Positions 43,386 through 53,159 of a DNA stretch of 64,000 nucleotides are shown piece by piece (position 1 is the stretch's first letter; each line of letters begins with the position of its first letter). A program made the position numbers and the translations under genes. The stretch lies in the NCBI RefSeq assembly GCF_017313765.1, contig NZ_JAFLNC010000006.1, forward strand, positions 1-64,000, read 5' to 3'. A model generated the notes under the pieces. The model was not told where the DNA came from. It saw only the letters and a list, made by a program, of their open reading frames with translations, and ran no database searches. The stretch is from Sneathiella sedimenti. GTDB lineage: Bacteria; Pseudomonadota; Alphaproteobacteria; Sneathiellales; Sneathiellaceae.

Positions 43386-45176
43386 ATGAGTGGCATTCGC
43401 TCACCAGCAGGCGTGCCGTCCGGATTGGCGGGAAGCGCTACCTCCCGTTCCTCCGGTCAAGGACCAGTGGAACCGGCGACACCTGTTGCCCCCACTGGAG
43501 AGCAGCATGGCTTGCCCGCACAGTCGCCACGGGGCAAATCATCTGCAGCAATGAGCGAGAATACGCCGATTAATGCCGTTGTGATGGCAAAATCCTCGAA
43601 TGAGAATATTGTCCTACATACGGCATACGGCAATTTCCGGATTACTTCGCCGACGCCGCTGTCCATTGGCTGCCATATCGTGTTTGAAGTAACCGAACAG
43701 GCGGAAGTTATTCTGGCGCGGCTGCTCGCGATGAATGGCGAGAAATTTTCTCCTCCAATTGACGTCAAATTATTACCCACTGTCGAGAGAACGATATCCA
43801 CTGCGGAGGGTTATCTGAAGGCAGGTCAACTGCATCCCCTGGAACTTAAGACGGATATGCTGAATCTTGCTGCCTCGCTATCCCGGGGTGCCAAGACACT
43901 TGCTGCGCCACTCACCCCTTCTTCTCAACTTCCGTCCTTGTTAGCGGACCCGCTTGGCACCAAGTCAACCCCGGCCCCCGCAGGAAACATTGCCGGCATT
44001 CAAAGTGATCGGGTTACCGCGACCACCCAAATGGGGTTATCCGCATATCAGAAATATCACAATCCGTCGTTGGCGGCTGCGCAGGGCGCGGAGGGTCCGA
44101 TATCGCCCATGCGATCCGGTCCCGCCAAGACACTGGCAGCCATCCGGCAACATATCGTCGAGGCTGACATCCTGCGACTGGCGTCCCCATCAACTGTTGA
44201 AACATCCAAGGGGCCCCTCTCAATCACGGAGGGAAGCAAGATTGCGCTGGTCATCCGGTCGCAGCAAATGGCCGGCTCACTCTCTTCCCAGACCGGCCTG
44301 TATCAGGGAACGGTAATTGCCCTCACCAACACTTCCGCGGCAAATGGCAGCAGCCGTGTCACTCTGCAAACGCCGCTCGGGACACTCTCCTTTACGACGA
44401 CAACACCTCCCGCGACAGGAACAACTGTGCAGTTTTCCATTGCGGACCGGATCGACGTATTTCCTCTTCCGAATGCAGAAATTCAGCAATCGGGTAGTCG
44501 ATTACCGGCAATTGGCGCCATGGTGGACTGGCAAAACCTCCGTGAGGCCCTCAATCTCGTTGCGCGGCAGGATCCAATTATCGCACAGACAATAATCAAT
44601 CAGATTTTGCCCCAGGCAAATGCGCAACTTTCAAATAGTCTGTTGTTCTTTATGGCGGCGCTAAATTTGGGTTCCATCGAAAAGTGGCTAGGACAGGATT
44701 TTACGCAGGCCTTGAAGGCGGCGGGAAGGACGCCTCTTCTTGGAGCTCTCGAAGATGATTTCGCAATCTTTTCCCGGCTGCAATCAGAAACAGGGGGACA
44801 GGACTGGAAAGCCCTCAACTTTCCTTTCTTCGACGGGCATAATTTGCGGCAGATTCGCATGTTCCATCGGCAAAGAAAGAACCCGGAAGATGCAGATCTG
44901 GAAAAAGACACAACCCGCTTCATTATCGAGCTTAATTTGACGAAATCAGGTAAACTCCAACTCGACGGCCTTTTCAAGTCCAAGCTGTTCGATCTCGCCG
45001 TCCGCAGTCATCAGGCCATTCCGGAAGAAATGCGCCTCCACATAGGCAAGCTTTTCAATGAACATATGGAAATCTCCGGCCTGAAAGGTCAGTTGATTTT
45101 CAAGACAGTTCCCTCATTTCCCATTGATCCGCTGGCGGAATGGGAACGTGGTCGCGATGACGGAGCCAGCGCCTAA
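43386..45176 (+). CDS. Large FliK-like flagellar-locus protein
   Basis: Protein of 596 residues at the end of the fliF-flhG operon. It has a disordered, Pro/Ser-rich N-terminus (1-60) and two copies of a 39-residue beta module, about residues 74-112 and 323-361, sharing V-L-T--G------PT/PP---G--V-F-V/I. The C-terminal domain (about 510-575: IELNLTKSGKLQLDGLFKSKLFDLAVRS...GLKGQLIFK) has the strand-helix pattern of the FliK C-terminal domain. A role in hook-length or export control is inferred; it is not the fliK orthologue, which is at 29053. It overlaps the convergent MmcQ gene by 4 bp. Confidence 0.75.
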   Translation: MSGIRSPAGVPSGLAGSATSRSSGQGPVEPATPVAPTGEQHGLPAQSPRGKSSAAMSENTPINAVVMAKSSNENIVLHTAYGNFRITSPTPLSIGCHIVFEVTEQAEVILARLLAMNGEKFSPPIDVKLLPTVERTISTAEGYLKAGQLHPLELKTDMLNLAASLSRGAKTLAAPLTPSSQLPSLLADPLGTKSTPAPAGNIAGIQSDRVTATTQMGLSAYQKYHNPSLAAAQGAEGPISPMRSGPAKTLAAIRQHIVEADILRLASPSTVETSKGPLSITEGSKIALVIRSQQMAGSLSSQTGLYQGTVIALTNTSAANGSSRVTLQTPLGTLSFTTTTPPATGTTVQFSIADRIDVFPLPNAEIQQSGSRLPAIGAMVDWQNLREALNLVARQDPIIAQTIINQILPQANAQLSNSLLFFMAALNLGSIEKWLGQDFTQALKAAGRTPLLGALEDDFAIFSRLQSETGGQDWKALNFPFFDGHNLRQIRMFHRQRKNPEDADLEKDTTRFIIELNLTKSGKLQLDGLFKSKLFDLAVRSHQAIPEEMRLHIGKLFNEHMEISGLKGQLIFKTVPSFPIDPLAEWERGRDDGASA

Positions 45177-45526
45177 ATGCCAAGCTCTGCGCGCATCGCC
45201 CGGGTCAGCTTTGCCTTTACTATCGTATAGGCTTCCTGAATATACGCCTCTATATCCTGATCCTGCATTGCGTCTTTGCTAATCAATTGTACCCATCGTG
45301 CCCGCGCCAGGTAAGGCGCAGGAATTATACCTTCTTGTTCAGTCAGGATCGCAAAAGCAAGATCACTGCACTTAAAGCTTATTTTTTGCGTCTCATCCGG
45401 TCCCCAGTTGGAACAGATGGCAAATATCTTGCCTCCGACTTTCCAGACAGACGCATTTCCCCACTGTTTGACATTGGTGGCGGCAGGCAGTGTAACGCAA
45501 AAGCTGTCAAAATCATCTCTTGTCAT
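45173..45526 (-). CDS. MmcQ/YjbR family protein
   Basis: Protein of 117 residues with the MmcQ/YjbR (CyaY-like fold) pattern: FDSFCVTLPAATNVKQWGNASVWKVGGKIFAICSNW, then KCSDLAFAILTEQEGIIPAPYLARARWVQL, and a C-terminal helix. Members bind DNA in some reports, but the function is not settled. The ATG at 45526 with AAGGAA upstream is preferred over a longer frame from 45559. It converges with the FliK-like gene and is divergent from trhO. Confidence 0.85.
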   Translation of the reverse strand: MTRDDFDSFCVTLPAATNVKQWGNASVWKVGGKIFAICSNWGPDETQKISFKCSDLAFAILTEQEGIIPAPYLARARWVQLISKDAMQDQDIEAYIQEAYTIVKAKLTRAMRAELGI

Positions 45527-45657
45527 AATTCCTTTTCCTATTGCGATACGTCGGTACACAGACAGTTTGCGAAGTTCATTCCTAACATTCAGCCTTGATA
45601 GATTGCGACCGCTACGCCATATTCCCGGTCAAATCCAAACGATTAGGAATACAATAG

Positions 45658-46563
45658 ATGTTCGTTGTTGCAGCGCTTTATAAATTTGTAGCCCTGCCCG
45701 ACTATGAGCAGTTGCAAAGCCGATTGCTTACCCTTTGTCAGGAAAACAATATTCAGGGTACGCTCCTGCTCGCCGAAGAAGGGATCAATGGCACGGTTGC
45801 CGGCACCCGTGCGGCAATTGATGCGTTGGTTGCATTCCTCAAAACCGATACAAGGTTTGATGATCTGCAGTACAAGGAATCCTACAACGAAAAACAACCC
45901 TTCTACCGGATGAAGGTCCGCCTTAAAAAGGAGATTGTCACCCTTGGTGCGCCGGGCCTTAACCCCCGAGAAACAGTTGGCACCTATATCAAGCCGCAGG
46001 ATTGGGATAGCCTGATAAGCGATCCGGATACCTTGCTTATCGACACGCGCAATGACTACGAAGTTGAGGTTGGAACCTTCAAGGGGGCCGTAAATCCGGA
46101 AACCAAGACTTTCCGGGAATTTAAAAAATTTGTTGAGGAAAAGCTCGACCCGGTTCGCGACAAGAAAGTGGCGATGTTCTGCACGGGGGGTATTCGTTGT
46201 GAAAAGTCGACATCCTATCTCCTCTCCAAGGGATTTGAGAATGTGTACCATCTTGAAGGCGGTATTCTGAAATATCTTGAGGAAATCCCGAAAGAGGAAA
46301 GCAGCTGGGAAGGTGAATGTTTCGTTTTCGATCAGCGGGTTACGGTCAACCACGATCTTGAAAAAGGGTCTTATGATCAATGTTATGCCTGCCGATATCC
46401 GATTACAGACACGGATAAGGACTCCCCGCTTTATATTGAGGGAATTTCCTGCCCGCGCTGTCACGACAGCCTGAGCGAGGAGCAGAAAATGCGTTTTGCG
46501 GATCGGCAAAAACAGATCAATCTCGCCAAAGCACGGAACGAATCCCATATTGGCGGCAAGTAG
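45658..46563 (+). CDS. trhO: tRNA uridine(34) hydroxylase TrhO (rhodanese-related, YceA)
   Basis: Oxygen-dependent hydroxylase that forms 5-hydroxyuridine at U34 of tRNA. The protein is 301 residues, with an N-terminal acylphosphatase-like domain (about 1-95: [15 protein letters not shown]) and a rhodanese domain (about 120-215) bearing the active-site loop [13 protein letters not shown]-terminal segment has a CxxC...CxxC zinc-like pair (QCYACRYP and SCPRCHD). Family length and order match E. coli TrhO. AGGAATAC precedes the ATG. Confidence 0.93.
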   Translation: MFVVAALYKFVALPDYEQLQSRLLTLCQENNIQGTLLLAEEGINGTVAGTRAAIDALVAFLKTDTRFDDLQYKESYNEKQPFYRMKVRLKKEIVTLGAPGLNPRETVGTYIKPQDWDSLISDPDTLLIDTRNDYEVEVGTFKGAVNPETKTFREFKKFVEEKLDPVRDKKVAMFCTGGIRCEKSTSYLLSKGFENVYHLEGGILKYLEEIPKEESSWEGECFVFDQRVTVNHDLEKGSYDQCYACRYPITDTDKDSPLYIEGISCPRCHDSLSEEQKMRFADRQKQINLAKARNESHIGGK

Positions 46564-46574
46564 CAGCTTGCGCA

Positions 46575-47420
46575 TTACTCTTCCAGATTTACCGATTTGA
46601 TCAGCTTTTCTATCGAGGCAAAAGACGTTGCGCCCTTGAAGGATGCGAAGGAGCCAGTTTCAAGAATTTCCTTTGCCGAGTTTATCATTGCGCCATAGGC
46701 AACCCGGGCGAAAGCGGAACCGACACTGATGCGCCTCACTCCTGCGCGCTCTAGTTCAGCAATTGTGACACCCGGCAATCCGATACCGGCTACCACGTTA
46801 ACGGGCTTTGAAACCTCCTTGCAGACTGTCTTAATGGTCTCCAGGTCTGGAAGTGCAGGCGCATAAAGAACGTCTGCCCCAACTGCCTCATACCCTTGAA
46901 GGCGTGCCAGTGTATCATCCAGATATGGTCGGCCAAAAAGATAGTTTTCAGCCCTGGCCGTCAACATAAAAGGCCGCTCCAAACGTCTGACGGTTTCTGC
47001 AGCTGCAGCTATCCGTTCAATCGCATGACCCCGCTCATAAATAGGGTTATCCGGATCACCGGTAGTATCCTCGATCGTGCAGCCGGCAAGACCAATGTCA
47101 GCCGCCAACCGGATCGTTTCTGCCACCGCTTCCGGAGTGTGACCAAATCCATTTTCAAGATCCGCGCTCACCGGCAAGGTCGTCGCCGAGATAATTTCAG
47201 CCGCATGCCCGAGCGCTTCCGACCGGCTGATATCGCCGATTGAAGTGCCCCGTCCGGTAGAAAATGCAAATCCGGCACTTGTCGTTGCCAAAGCTTCAAA
47301 GCCAAGTGCCGTCAACATTTTTGCCGATCCCACATCCCAGGGGTTGGGGAGGACAAATGCTTTTTGTCTCAGATGTAACGCCTTGAAAACTTCCGCCCTT
47401 TCATGAATATCAATCGACAT
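46575..47420 (-). CDS. Isocitrate lyase/PEP mutase superfamily protein
   Basis: TIM-barrel enzyme of 281 residues. Visible features are the N-terminal LPNPWDVGSAKMLTALGFEALATTSAGFAFS (DxGSA loop), PVSADLENGFGHTPEAV (metal-binding Asp) and GCTIEDTTGDPDNPIYERGHAIERI (KKCGH-like loop replaced by GDPDNP). Such proteins include oxaloacetate decarboxylase-like and phosphonopyruvate hydrolase-like enzymes; the catalytic Cys of isocitrate lyase is absent. It converges with trhO, and its true substrate is unknown. Confidence 0.82.
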   Translation of the reverse strand: MSIDIHERAEVFKALHLRQKAFVLPNPWDVGSAKMLTALGFEALATTSAGFAFSTGRGTSIGDISRSEALGHAAEIISATTLPVSADLENGFGHTPEAVAETIRLAADIGLAGCTIEDTTGDPDNPIYERGHAIERIAAAAETVRRLERPFMLTARAENYLFGRPYLDDTLARLQGYEAVGADVLYAPALPDLETIKTVCKEVSKPVNVVAGIGLPGVTIAELERAGVRRISVGSAFARVAYGAMINSAKEILETGSFASFKGATSFASIEKLIKSVNLEE

Positions 47421-47521
47421 GCACCCTCCCGGCCATATTGTTCATGATTTGTTCACTATCGAATATATATGAAAAGCTCGCAAGGAAAAATACAAATTTG
47501 GGGTTGGAAAAGACTTCGAAA

Positions 47522-47944
47522 TTACCGCATTCGATCTTTGCGCCGATGCAGCTCGATGGCGAGCTCATCAAGACCCATCTGTTCTATTCTGTCCCGCTCA
47601 TATTTTTCCTTAACTTTGCGGGCATCCAACGCGACCTGATATTTCTTGAGGTCCTGATAGCAGACAGTCACTTCAACATTCAGCTCGGCAATCTTGGCAT
47701 CAACATCTTCAATGCTCGCCTGAATATTTTCCCGTTGTCTTTTTGCCGCGGCGGCATAGTTCGCGAAAGAAAAACCAACCTCGAAGTTATTCCCGGCGAC
47801 GTCTTGCTCCCGCTGCTGCTCATCCTCAAGGGCTCGTAATTGTTTGAAGAAACCTGCTCGCAGGTTTTCGAAGTCAGCGAGTTCCCGTCGCTTCTCGTCA
47901 AGTTTCCACTTATGGACCCTTATGAGACTGTCTAAGCCCTTCAT
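47522..47944 (-). CDS. fliJ: Flagellar export chaperone FliJ
   Basis: Coiled-coil protein of 140 residues that links the FliI ATPase ring to FlhA. The sequence is almost wholly helical with heptads (LDSLIRVHKWKLDEKRRELADFENLRAGFFKQLRALEDEQQREQ; KYERDRIEQMGLDELAIELHRRKDRM). The first helix resembles FliJ proteins. It follows fliI with a 34-bp gap on the same strand, the usual arrangement. Confidence 0.85.
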   Translation of the reverse strand: MKGLDSLIRVHKWKLDEKRRELADFENLRAGFFKQLRALEDEQQREQDVAGNNFEVGFSFANYAAAAKRQRENIQASIEDVDAKIAELNVEVTVCYQDLKKYQVALDARKVKEKYERDRIEQMGLDELAIELHRRKDRMR

Positions 47945-47978
47945 CTGGAATTCAACCTCAATGCATCAGCCTCCCAAA

Positions 47979-49310
47979 CTATGCCGTTTCAAGATCTGGC
48001 TGCTGCGCCAGGATTTCTGACAGCGCCGCAAAGCATTCCGACAAACTTGCGCGGTCCTTTTTTCCCTGACTCATAAATTCTTCCAGCATGGGAAAGAAGT
48101 GAATAGCCTCGTCAACCAAGGGATCCGCCCCTTGGCGATAGGCTCCCAAACGGATCATTTCGGCCATATCGTCATAGGTAGACAGATATTGCTTCGCTTT
48201 CGAAATGAGAGTGTTTTCATTATCGCTGTTGCATCCAGGCATTGTCCGCGACACAGATTTAAGTACGTTGATCGCTGGATACCGTCCCCGTTCGGCGATC
48301 TGTCGCTCCATGACTATATGTCCATCCAGAATCCCACGGACGGCATCGGCGATGGGTTCATTATGATCATCGCCCTCAACAAGAACGGTGAAAAGTCCCG
48401 TAATGCTTCCCTTGCCGGAACCGGGGCCGGCACGCTCAAGTAATTTTGGCAGTTCACTAAAGACAGTTGGCGTGTAACCTTTACTCGTCGGAGGTTCTCC
48501 GCCCGAAAGACCGATATCCCGTTGTGCCATGGCAAATCTGGTGACGCTGTCCATCAGGCAAAGCACATCGCGGTCCTCATCACGGAAATACTCCGCCAAC
48601 GAAAGCGTCAGGTAAGCGGCCTGGCGCCGCATAAGTGCTGATTCATCTGATGTCGCGACAACAACGATGCTTCTCTTCAGGCCTTCCTCACCGAGGTCGT
48701 CCTTGATAAATTCCTGTACTTCCCGACCACGCTCGCCAATCAGGCCAATGACGTTAATGTCAGCCGCCGTGTTTCGGGCAAGCATCGAGAAAAGCACGGA
48801 CTTACCGACGCCCGAACCTGCAAAGATACCCATTCTCTGTCCGCGACAGCATGTAACGAAGGAGTTGAGAGCACGGACCCCAAGATCAATTTTCTCGCCA
48901 ACCCGTTGACGGGTATGTGCTGGTGGCGGGGCATTCCGAAAGGGAACAGCCCTGTTGCCTGACTTTAGCGGTGGTCCGCCATCAATTGGCTCCCCCATGG
49001 CATTGACCACCCGCCCGAGCCAACTTTCGTTAGGAAAGACGACTGGATCACGCTCAGCAATTTCCGCCTTGCAGCCAATGCCAATGCCTTCAAGAACACC
49101 GAACGGCATAAGCAACGCGCGATCGTCCCGAAACCCGACGACCTCGCATTTCACTTTTCCGCCATCGCGGGCACGCAGATTAACTCGGCTACCAATACTC
49201 AGTTGTCTCTGAATACCGCCGATCTCGACCAACAGACCCATTATTGCAACTACACGCCCGTAATATTGTGAAGTTGGTACACGATCGATTTCCGAAATTA
49301 TACTTTGCAC
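47979..49310 (-). CDS. fliI: Flagellum-specific ATPase FliI
   Basis: Hexameric type III export ATPase, 443 residues, homologous to the F1 beta subunit. The Walker A is [20 protein letters not shown]; Walker B is [19 protein letters not shown]; the T3SS ATPase signature [27 protein letters not shown] is present. The N-terminal beta domain reads [15 protein letters not shown]. It is divergent from ctrA across a 189-bp region containing CtrA boxes, so it is probably CtrA-activated. Confidence 0.96.
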   Translation of the reverse strand: MQSIISEIDRVPTSQYYGRVVAIMGLLVEIGGIQRQLSIGSRVNLRARDGGKVKCEVVGFRDDRALLMPFGVLEGIGIGCKAEIAERDPVVFPNESWLGRVVNAMGEPIDGGPPLKSGNRAVPFRNAPPPAHTRQRVGEKIDLGVRALNSFVTCCRGQRMGIFAGSGVGKSVLFSMLARNTAADINVIGLIGERGREVQEFIKDDLGEEGLKRSIVVVATSDESALMRRQAAYLTLSLAEYFRDEDRDVLCLMDSVTRFAMAQRDIGLSGGEPPTSKGYTPTVFSELPKLLERAGPGSGKGSITGLFTVLVEGDDHNEPIADAVRGILDGHIVMERQIAERGRYPAINVLKSVSRTMPGCNSDNENTLISKAKQYLSTYDDMAEMIRLGAYRQGADPLVDEAIHFFPMLEEFMSQGKKDRASLSECFAALSEILAQQPDLETA

Positions 49311-49381
49311 GAAAGACGCCCCGCTAAACTTGTTTGTATGTTCCTGGCTTTGTCTAATTAATCCATTCTGCCAGATACATT

Positions 49382-49396
49382 TTAATGTTTAGTAAA
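49382..49396 (-). promoter_or_regulatory. Degenerate CtrA box, fliI side
   Basis: TTAA-N7-TAAA (49382-49396) matches seven of eight positions of the CtrA site. It lies 72 bp upstream of the fliI start, in the ctrA-fliI divergent region. Confidence 0.45.
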
Positions 49397-49443
49397 TGCC
49401 GTCATACGAAGTTAACAAAGATAGTTAATTTTTATCTTTTGTT

Positions 49444-49458
49444 TTAACTAATTGTTAA
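49444..49458 (+). promoter_or_regulatory. Perfect CtrA box upstream of ctrA
   Basis: TTAA-CTAATTG-TTAA is a full match to the CtrA consensus TTAA-N7-TTAA. It is 42 bp upstream of the ctrA start and surrounded by further TTAA half-sites (49412 onward and 49470 area). CtrA autoregulation is established in Caulobacter, so the same control is likely here. Confidence 0.75.
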
Positions 49459-49499
49459 GTTAAGTTGTTAATAATAGTTGGGTACAGGAGGTACAGTAT

Positions 49500-50201
49500 A
49501 TGCGGGTACTATTGATAGAAGATGATAGCTCAATGGCTCGTGGCATCGAATTGATGCTGAGCGCAGAGGGCCTGAATGTTTACACGACCGACCTCGGTGA
49601 AGAGGGCGTAGATCTTGGTAAACTTTACGACTATGACATTATTATACTGGATTTGGGCCTGCCTGATATGTCCGGTTACGACGTCTTGAAGAAGCTTCGT
49701 ACGGCCAAGGTATCGACGCCCATTCTGATATTGTCCGGCATGTCCGAACCTGATGACAAGGTTAAGGGATTGGGCTTCGGCGCGGACGATTATCTTACCA
49801 AGCCTTTTAACAAAGATGAACTTGTTGCACGAATTCACGCAATTGTTCGCCGATCAAAAGGCCATGCCCAATCTACAATCCAGACTGGTAAGCTTACAGT
49901 AAATCTCGATTCCAAATCTGTTGAAGTCAGCGGTCAGCGTCTGCATTTGACAGGCAAGGAATATGGTATGCTCGAGCTTCTCAGCTTGCGAAAAGGCACG
50001 ACATTGACGAAAGAAATGTTCCTCAACCATCTTTATGGGGGCATGGACGAGCCGGAACTCAAAATCATCGATGTTTTCGTTTGCAAATTGCGCAAGAAGC
50101 TTGCCGCGGCGACTGCCGGCGACAACTATATTGAAACGGTTTGGGGCAGAGGATATGTCCTTCGCGACCCCGAAGAGAACCTTCAGGCGCGAGCCAGCTA
50201 G
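49500..50201 (+). CDS. ctrA: Cell-cycle response regulator CtrA
   Basis: OmpR-type response regulator that controls motility and, in many alphaproteobacteria, cell-cycle genes. The protein is 233 residues. The receiver [63 protein letters not shown] has phosphoacceptor Asp51. The DNA-binding domain includes [52 protein letters not shown] and is nearly invariant among CtrA proteins. AGGAGG precedes the ATG. ChpT and SciP, its phosphodonor and modulator, are encoded 6 kb and 17 kb away. Confidence 0.97.
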   Translation: MRVLLIEDDSSMARGIELMLSAEGLNVYTTDLGEEGVDLGKLYDYDIIILDLGLPDMSGYDVLKKLRTAKVSTPILILSGMSEPDDKVKGLGFGADDYLTKPFNKDELVARIHAIVRRSKGHAQSTIQTGKLTVNLDSKSVEVSGQRLHLTGKEYGMLELLSLRKGTTLTKEMFLNHLYGGMDEPELKIIDVFVCKLRKKLAAATAGDNYIETVWGRGYVLRDPEENLQARAS

Positions 50202-50228
50202 CATTCGATCAGATAACGAGGCGTCATT

Positions 50229-50269
50229 AAAAACCCCGCAGTAATTTGTTATTGCGGGGTTTTTTATTT
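50229..50269 (+). terminator. Intrinsic terminator of ctrA
   Basis: AAAACCCCGCA pairs with TGCGGGGTTTT (230-240 with 253-263 of the 50-kb block), followed by TTTTTATTT. The strong stem lies 28 bp after the ctrA stop codon; its A-rich 5' arm means it could also act on the convergent cheR transcript. Confidence 0.9.
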
Positions 50270-50312
50270 GGAAATATCAACTGACACTTTCAATCACAGC
50301 CTGATTTTCTGG

Positions 50313-51149
50313 TCAACCGGTTGCGGCCATCAATCCACCATTCACCGAAGTATAGACTCCCCGCTGACCGTCCACCGGTTTAAAGCTGTCGCAAATACCA
50401 AGTACCGTTTCCGCTCCCCCCAGGAAGAGCGCGCCATCTTCAGCTAGGATATTATGGACCTGGGTTAGTACCTGGCTTTTTGTTGGCTGGTCAAAATAGA
50501 TCAATACGTTCCGGCAGAAGATAACGTCGAATTGACCCAGGTTTCCGAGATCTTCAAGCAGGTTCTTCGGTTGGAATTTCACCATTGCCCGGATAGAACT
50601 ATCGATCTGCCACATCTCTCCGACCTGCTGGAAATGCTTCATTAGCAATTGGATGGGAAGACCACGTTGCACCTCAAATTGTGAATAGAGCCCAGCTTTG
50701 GCCTTTTCCAAGACTTCATGAGAAATATCTGTTGCCATGATTTCCACACGCCAACCTGCCATTTTGGCGGCTTGCTCCTTCAGCAGCATGGCAAGAGAAT
50801 AGGGTTCCTGACCTGTTGAGCACGCTGCAGTCCATATCCGCAAGGATTTTTTCGCCGCGCGCGCCGACAACAGCTGCGGCAGCACGACATCACGGAAAGT
50901 ATCAAAGGGCTTGGTATCGCGGAAAAAGAAGGTCTCGTTAGTTGTCATCGCCTCGGTTATTTCTTCCAGAAGGCGTTCGTCATTATAGCGGCGAACTTCG
51001 TCCGCCAGAGCTGCCAGGTTTTCCAGCCCGCGTCGCCGTGCGAGAGGAACCAACCGACTTTCAAGCAAATATATCTTCTCTTCAGTCAGCACCAGCCCGG
51101 AACGTGACTTGACGATGTCGCAGAAGAGTTGGAAGTCCTTACTGTTCAT
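50313..51149 (-). CDS. cheR: Chemotaxis protein methyltransferase CheR
   Basis: SAM-dependent enzyme that methylates glutamates of chemoreceptors, 278 residues. The N-terminal helical domain (about 1-75) is followed by the Rossmann domain: EITEAMTTNETFFFRDTKPFDTF, IWTAACSTGQEPYSLAMLL (SAM loop), and FDVIFCRNVLIYFD. The start overlaps cheB by 4 nt; it is the last gene of the che operon. Confidence 0.95.
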   Translation of the reverse strand: MNSKDFQLFCDIVKSRSGLVLTEEKIYLLESRLVPLARRRGLENLAALADEVRRYNDERLLEEITEAMTTNETFFFRDTKPFDTFRDVVLPQLLSARAAKKSLRIWTAACSTGQEPYSLAMLLKEQAAKMAGWRVEIMATDISHEVLEKAKAGLYSQFEVQRGLPIQLLMKHFQQVGEMWQIDSSIRAMVKFQPKNLLEDLGNLGQFDVIFCRNVLIYFDQPTKSQVLTQVHNILAEDGALFLGGAETVLGICDSFKPVDGQRGVYTSVNGGLMAATG

Positions 51150-52318
51150 ACGGGTCTCCCATTGATGATCTTTTCAATCGCGTCCGGGATTTTGTGCAAC
51201 GGTAAAACCCGATTGCATAAGCCGGCAGTGGCGACCGCCCCCGGCATTCCCCACACGACACTTGTTTCCTCGTCCTGAACAATCACCGACGCTCCTGATT
51301 CCGCGAGCATTTTGCAACCGTCCAGTCCATCGTGCCCCATACCGGTCAATATTATCGCAAGCACATTGGCACCATAGACCGTCGCCAAACTTCTAAGCAT
51401 CGGGTCTACGGAAGGACGACAATAGTTTTCGGGTGGCTCCTGGTTTAGCTTGATGACCACATCTGAATCTTTCCTGGCAACCGTCAAGTGCCAGTCACCC
51501 GGTGCCACGTATACCCGGTTTTTCAGTACCTTTTCACCGTCTGTTGCTTCCCTGCAGTCCTTCTCATAGATCTTGCCCAAATGCTCGGCGAGAATGGCCG
51601 TGAAAGTGCCGGGCATATGCTGGGTGATTAAAATTGGAAGGCTGGTTCTGCCTTTTAGCGCTTCAAAGGTCCTAAAGAGAGCTTGCGGACCGCCCGTGGA
51701 AGATCCGATCGCAATTACTTCAGGCACCGAGGGTGTCTTGTCGAAGGCCCGCAAATTGATGGCCGGCTTCTTGAATTTTGGCGATACGATTTTTTGCTCA
51801 GAAACTATTGGCTTAAGGGTCGGCGAAGACATCACTTTCCCCGCCTTGCAAGAACGTGCTCGGCGGGTTGCGCCAAGCGCCCGTATCTTTTCCAGCAACC
51901 CTCTATGGAATTCTTCTTTCTCGTTAGCAACACGAGTCGATTCCGGCTTCGCGATATAGTCTGCTGCCCCCATGGACAACGCCTTTAAGCTGACATCTGC
52001 ATTTCGCCTTGTCAGCGTCGATGCCATTATAACCTGCACAGCTTGATCCAACTGGATAAGTTTTGGCAATGCCGTCAGACCGTCCATTTCCGGCATCTCA
52101 ATATCCAAAATAACCAGTTCGGGGCGCGAACGTTCAAATTCCCGGAGCGCCGTCACACCGTTGTTGGCAATGGCGACAACCTGAATATCCGCCTCCGCCT
52201 CAAGCCACCTGGTCAGAAATCCGCGTATAACCGCGGAGTCATCAACGATCATGACCCGATAGGGTTCCTTGACCATCTTGTCAGGCAGACTTGTTATCGC
52301 TGTTTCGGCTTGCACCAC
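51146..52318 (-). CDS. cheB: Chemotaxis protein-glutamate methylesterase CheB
   Basis: Response-regulator methylesterase of 390 residues that removes receptor methyl groups. The receiver (about 18-135) has VMIVDDSAVIR and the phosphoacceptor Asp in ELVILDIEMPEMDGL. A linker of about 60 residues leads to the esterase domain: AIGSSTGGPQALFRTF (catalytic Ser), LITQHMPGTFTAILAEHL (His) and ILTGMGHDGLDGCKML (Asp). It begins one base after cheY ends and overlaps cheR. Confidence 0.95.
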   Translation of the reverse strand: MVQAETAITSLPDKMVKEPYRVMIVDDSAVIRGFLTRWLEAEADIQVVAIANNGVTALREFERSRPELVILDIEMPEMDGLTALPKLIQLDQAVQVIMASTLTRRNADVSLKALSMGAADYIAKPESTRVANEKEEFHRGLLEKIRALGATRRARSCKAGKVMSSPTLKPIVSEQKIVSPKFKKPAINLRAFDKTPSVPEVIAIGSSTGGPQALFRTFEALKGRTSLPILITQHMPGTFTAILAEHLGKIYEKDCREATDGEKVLKNRVYVAPGDWHLTVARKDSDVVIKLNQEPPENYCRPSVDPMLRSLATVYGANVLAIILTGMGHDGLDGCKMLAESGASVIVQDEETSVVWGMPGAVATAGLCNRVLPLHKIPDAIEKIINGRPV

Positions 52319-52684
52319 CTAGAGAACTCCCACCTGTGAGAATTTCGCTTCTATAATCGCCCTGTCGAACGGCTTCATGATATATTCGTTTGCCCCTGCG
52401 GATATGGCCTCACGGATATGCGCCATATCATTTTCCGTCGTGCAAAAGATCACGACAGGCTGCTCGCCATTTTCCGCGTTCCGCAGCGTCCGTAGAAAAT
52501 CTATTCCATTCATCACCGGCATGTTCCAGTCGAGCAAAATGACATCCGGCATTTTCTCAAGACAAGCAGTCAGCGCGCGCTTACCGTCTTCTGCTTCAAG
52601 GATACCAAAGCTCAAATCTTCCAGAATGCGCCTCGCGACCATGCGGACAACTTTGGAATCATCAACAATCAAACAAGATGGCAT
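52319..52684 (-). CDS. cheY: Chemotaxis response regulator CheY
   Basis: Single receiver domain, 121 residues, expected to bind the motor switch when phosphorylated by CheA. Phosphorylation residues are CLIVDDSKVVR (Asp pair), VILLDWNMPVMNG (phosphoacceptor Asp52) and YIMKPFD (Lys). It lies 19 bp after cheW and directly abuts cheB. Confidence 0.95.
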   Translation of the reverse strand: MPSCLIVDDSKVVRMVARRILEDLSFGILEAEDGKRALTACLEKMPDVILLDWNMPVMNGIDFLRTLRNAENGEQPVVIFCTTENDMAHIREAISAGANEYIMKPFDRAIIEAKFSQVGVL

Positions 52685-52703
52685 CGAAATTCTCCGTTCT
52701 TTT

Positions 52704-53159
52704 TCAAGCTGCGATGGTCGAATTGTCTGCGAAATTCAGAAGCTGCTCAATTTGCATGACAACAAGCAACTTGTTTTCCAGCCGGTAAACACCGCCTGAT
52801 ACTTCTTTCCAGCAAGAATTCAATGTGACAGGAGTTGGCAGCAACTCATTTAAATCAAGGCTGAGCACTTCACCTACGTCGTCAATCATCAGGCTATAAG
52901 GTTCACCCTGATGTTCAACGACAATACTCATGCCGTTTTCTTTATCCTTCCGTTGCGGCAACCCAAGTCGCTCGCGCACGTCAATAGCAGTCACGATGCG
53001 GCCACGAAGATTAAGGACACCCGCTACTTCTGCCGGGGCAAGAGGAATTTTAGTAAGTCTCAGACCTCGAAGAACGTCATGTACCTCCAGAACTGGAATA
53101 CCAAAAAGCTGGTCCGCGATCAGAACTGTTACATAATCTTGAATATTACGGGTGGTCAT
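52704..53159 (-). CDS. cheW: Chemotaxis coupling protein CheW
   Basis: Adapter linking receptors to CheA, 151 residues. Typical segments are YVTVLIADQLFGIPVLEVHDVLRGLRLTKIPLAPAEVAGVLNLRGRIVTAIDVRERLGL and YSLMIDDVGEVLSLD. It overlaps the end of cheA by 4 nt, so the two are translationally coupled. Confidence 0.95.
   Translation of the reverse strand: MTTRNIQDYVTVLIADQLFGIPVLEVHDVLRGLRLTKIPLAPAEVAGVLNLRGRIVTAIDVRERLGLPQRKDKENGMSIVVEHQGEPYSLMIDDVGEVLSLDLNELLPTPVTLNSCWKEVSGGVYRLENKLLVVMQIEQLLNFADNSTIAA

Noticed and set aside
45643-46575. 310-codon open frame antisense to trhO
   Set aside because: The plus-strand frame has the complete TrhO family sequence; the reverse frame shows no recognisable domain.
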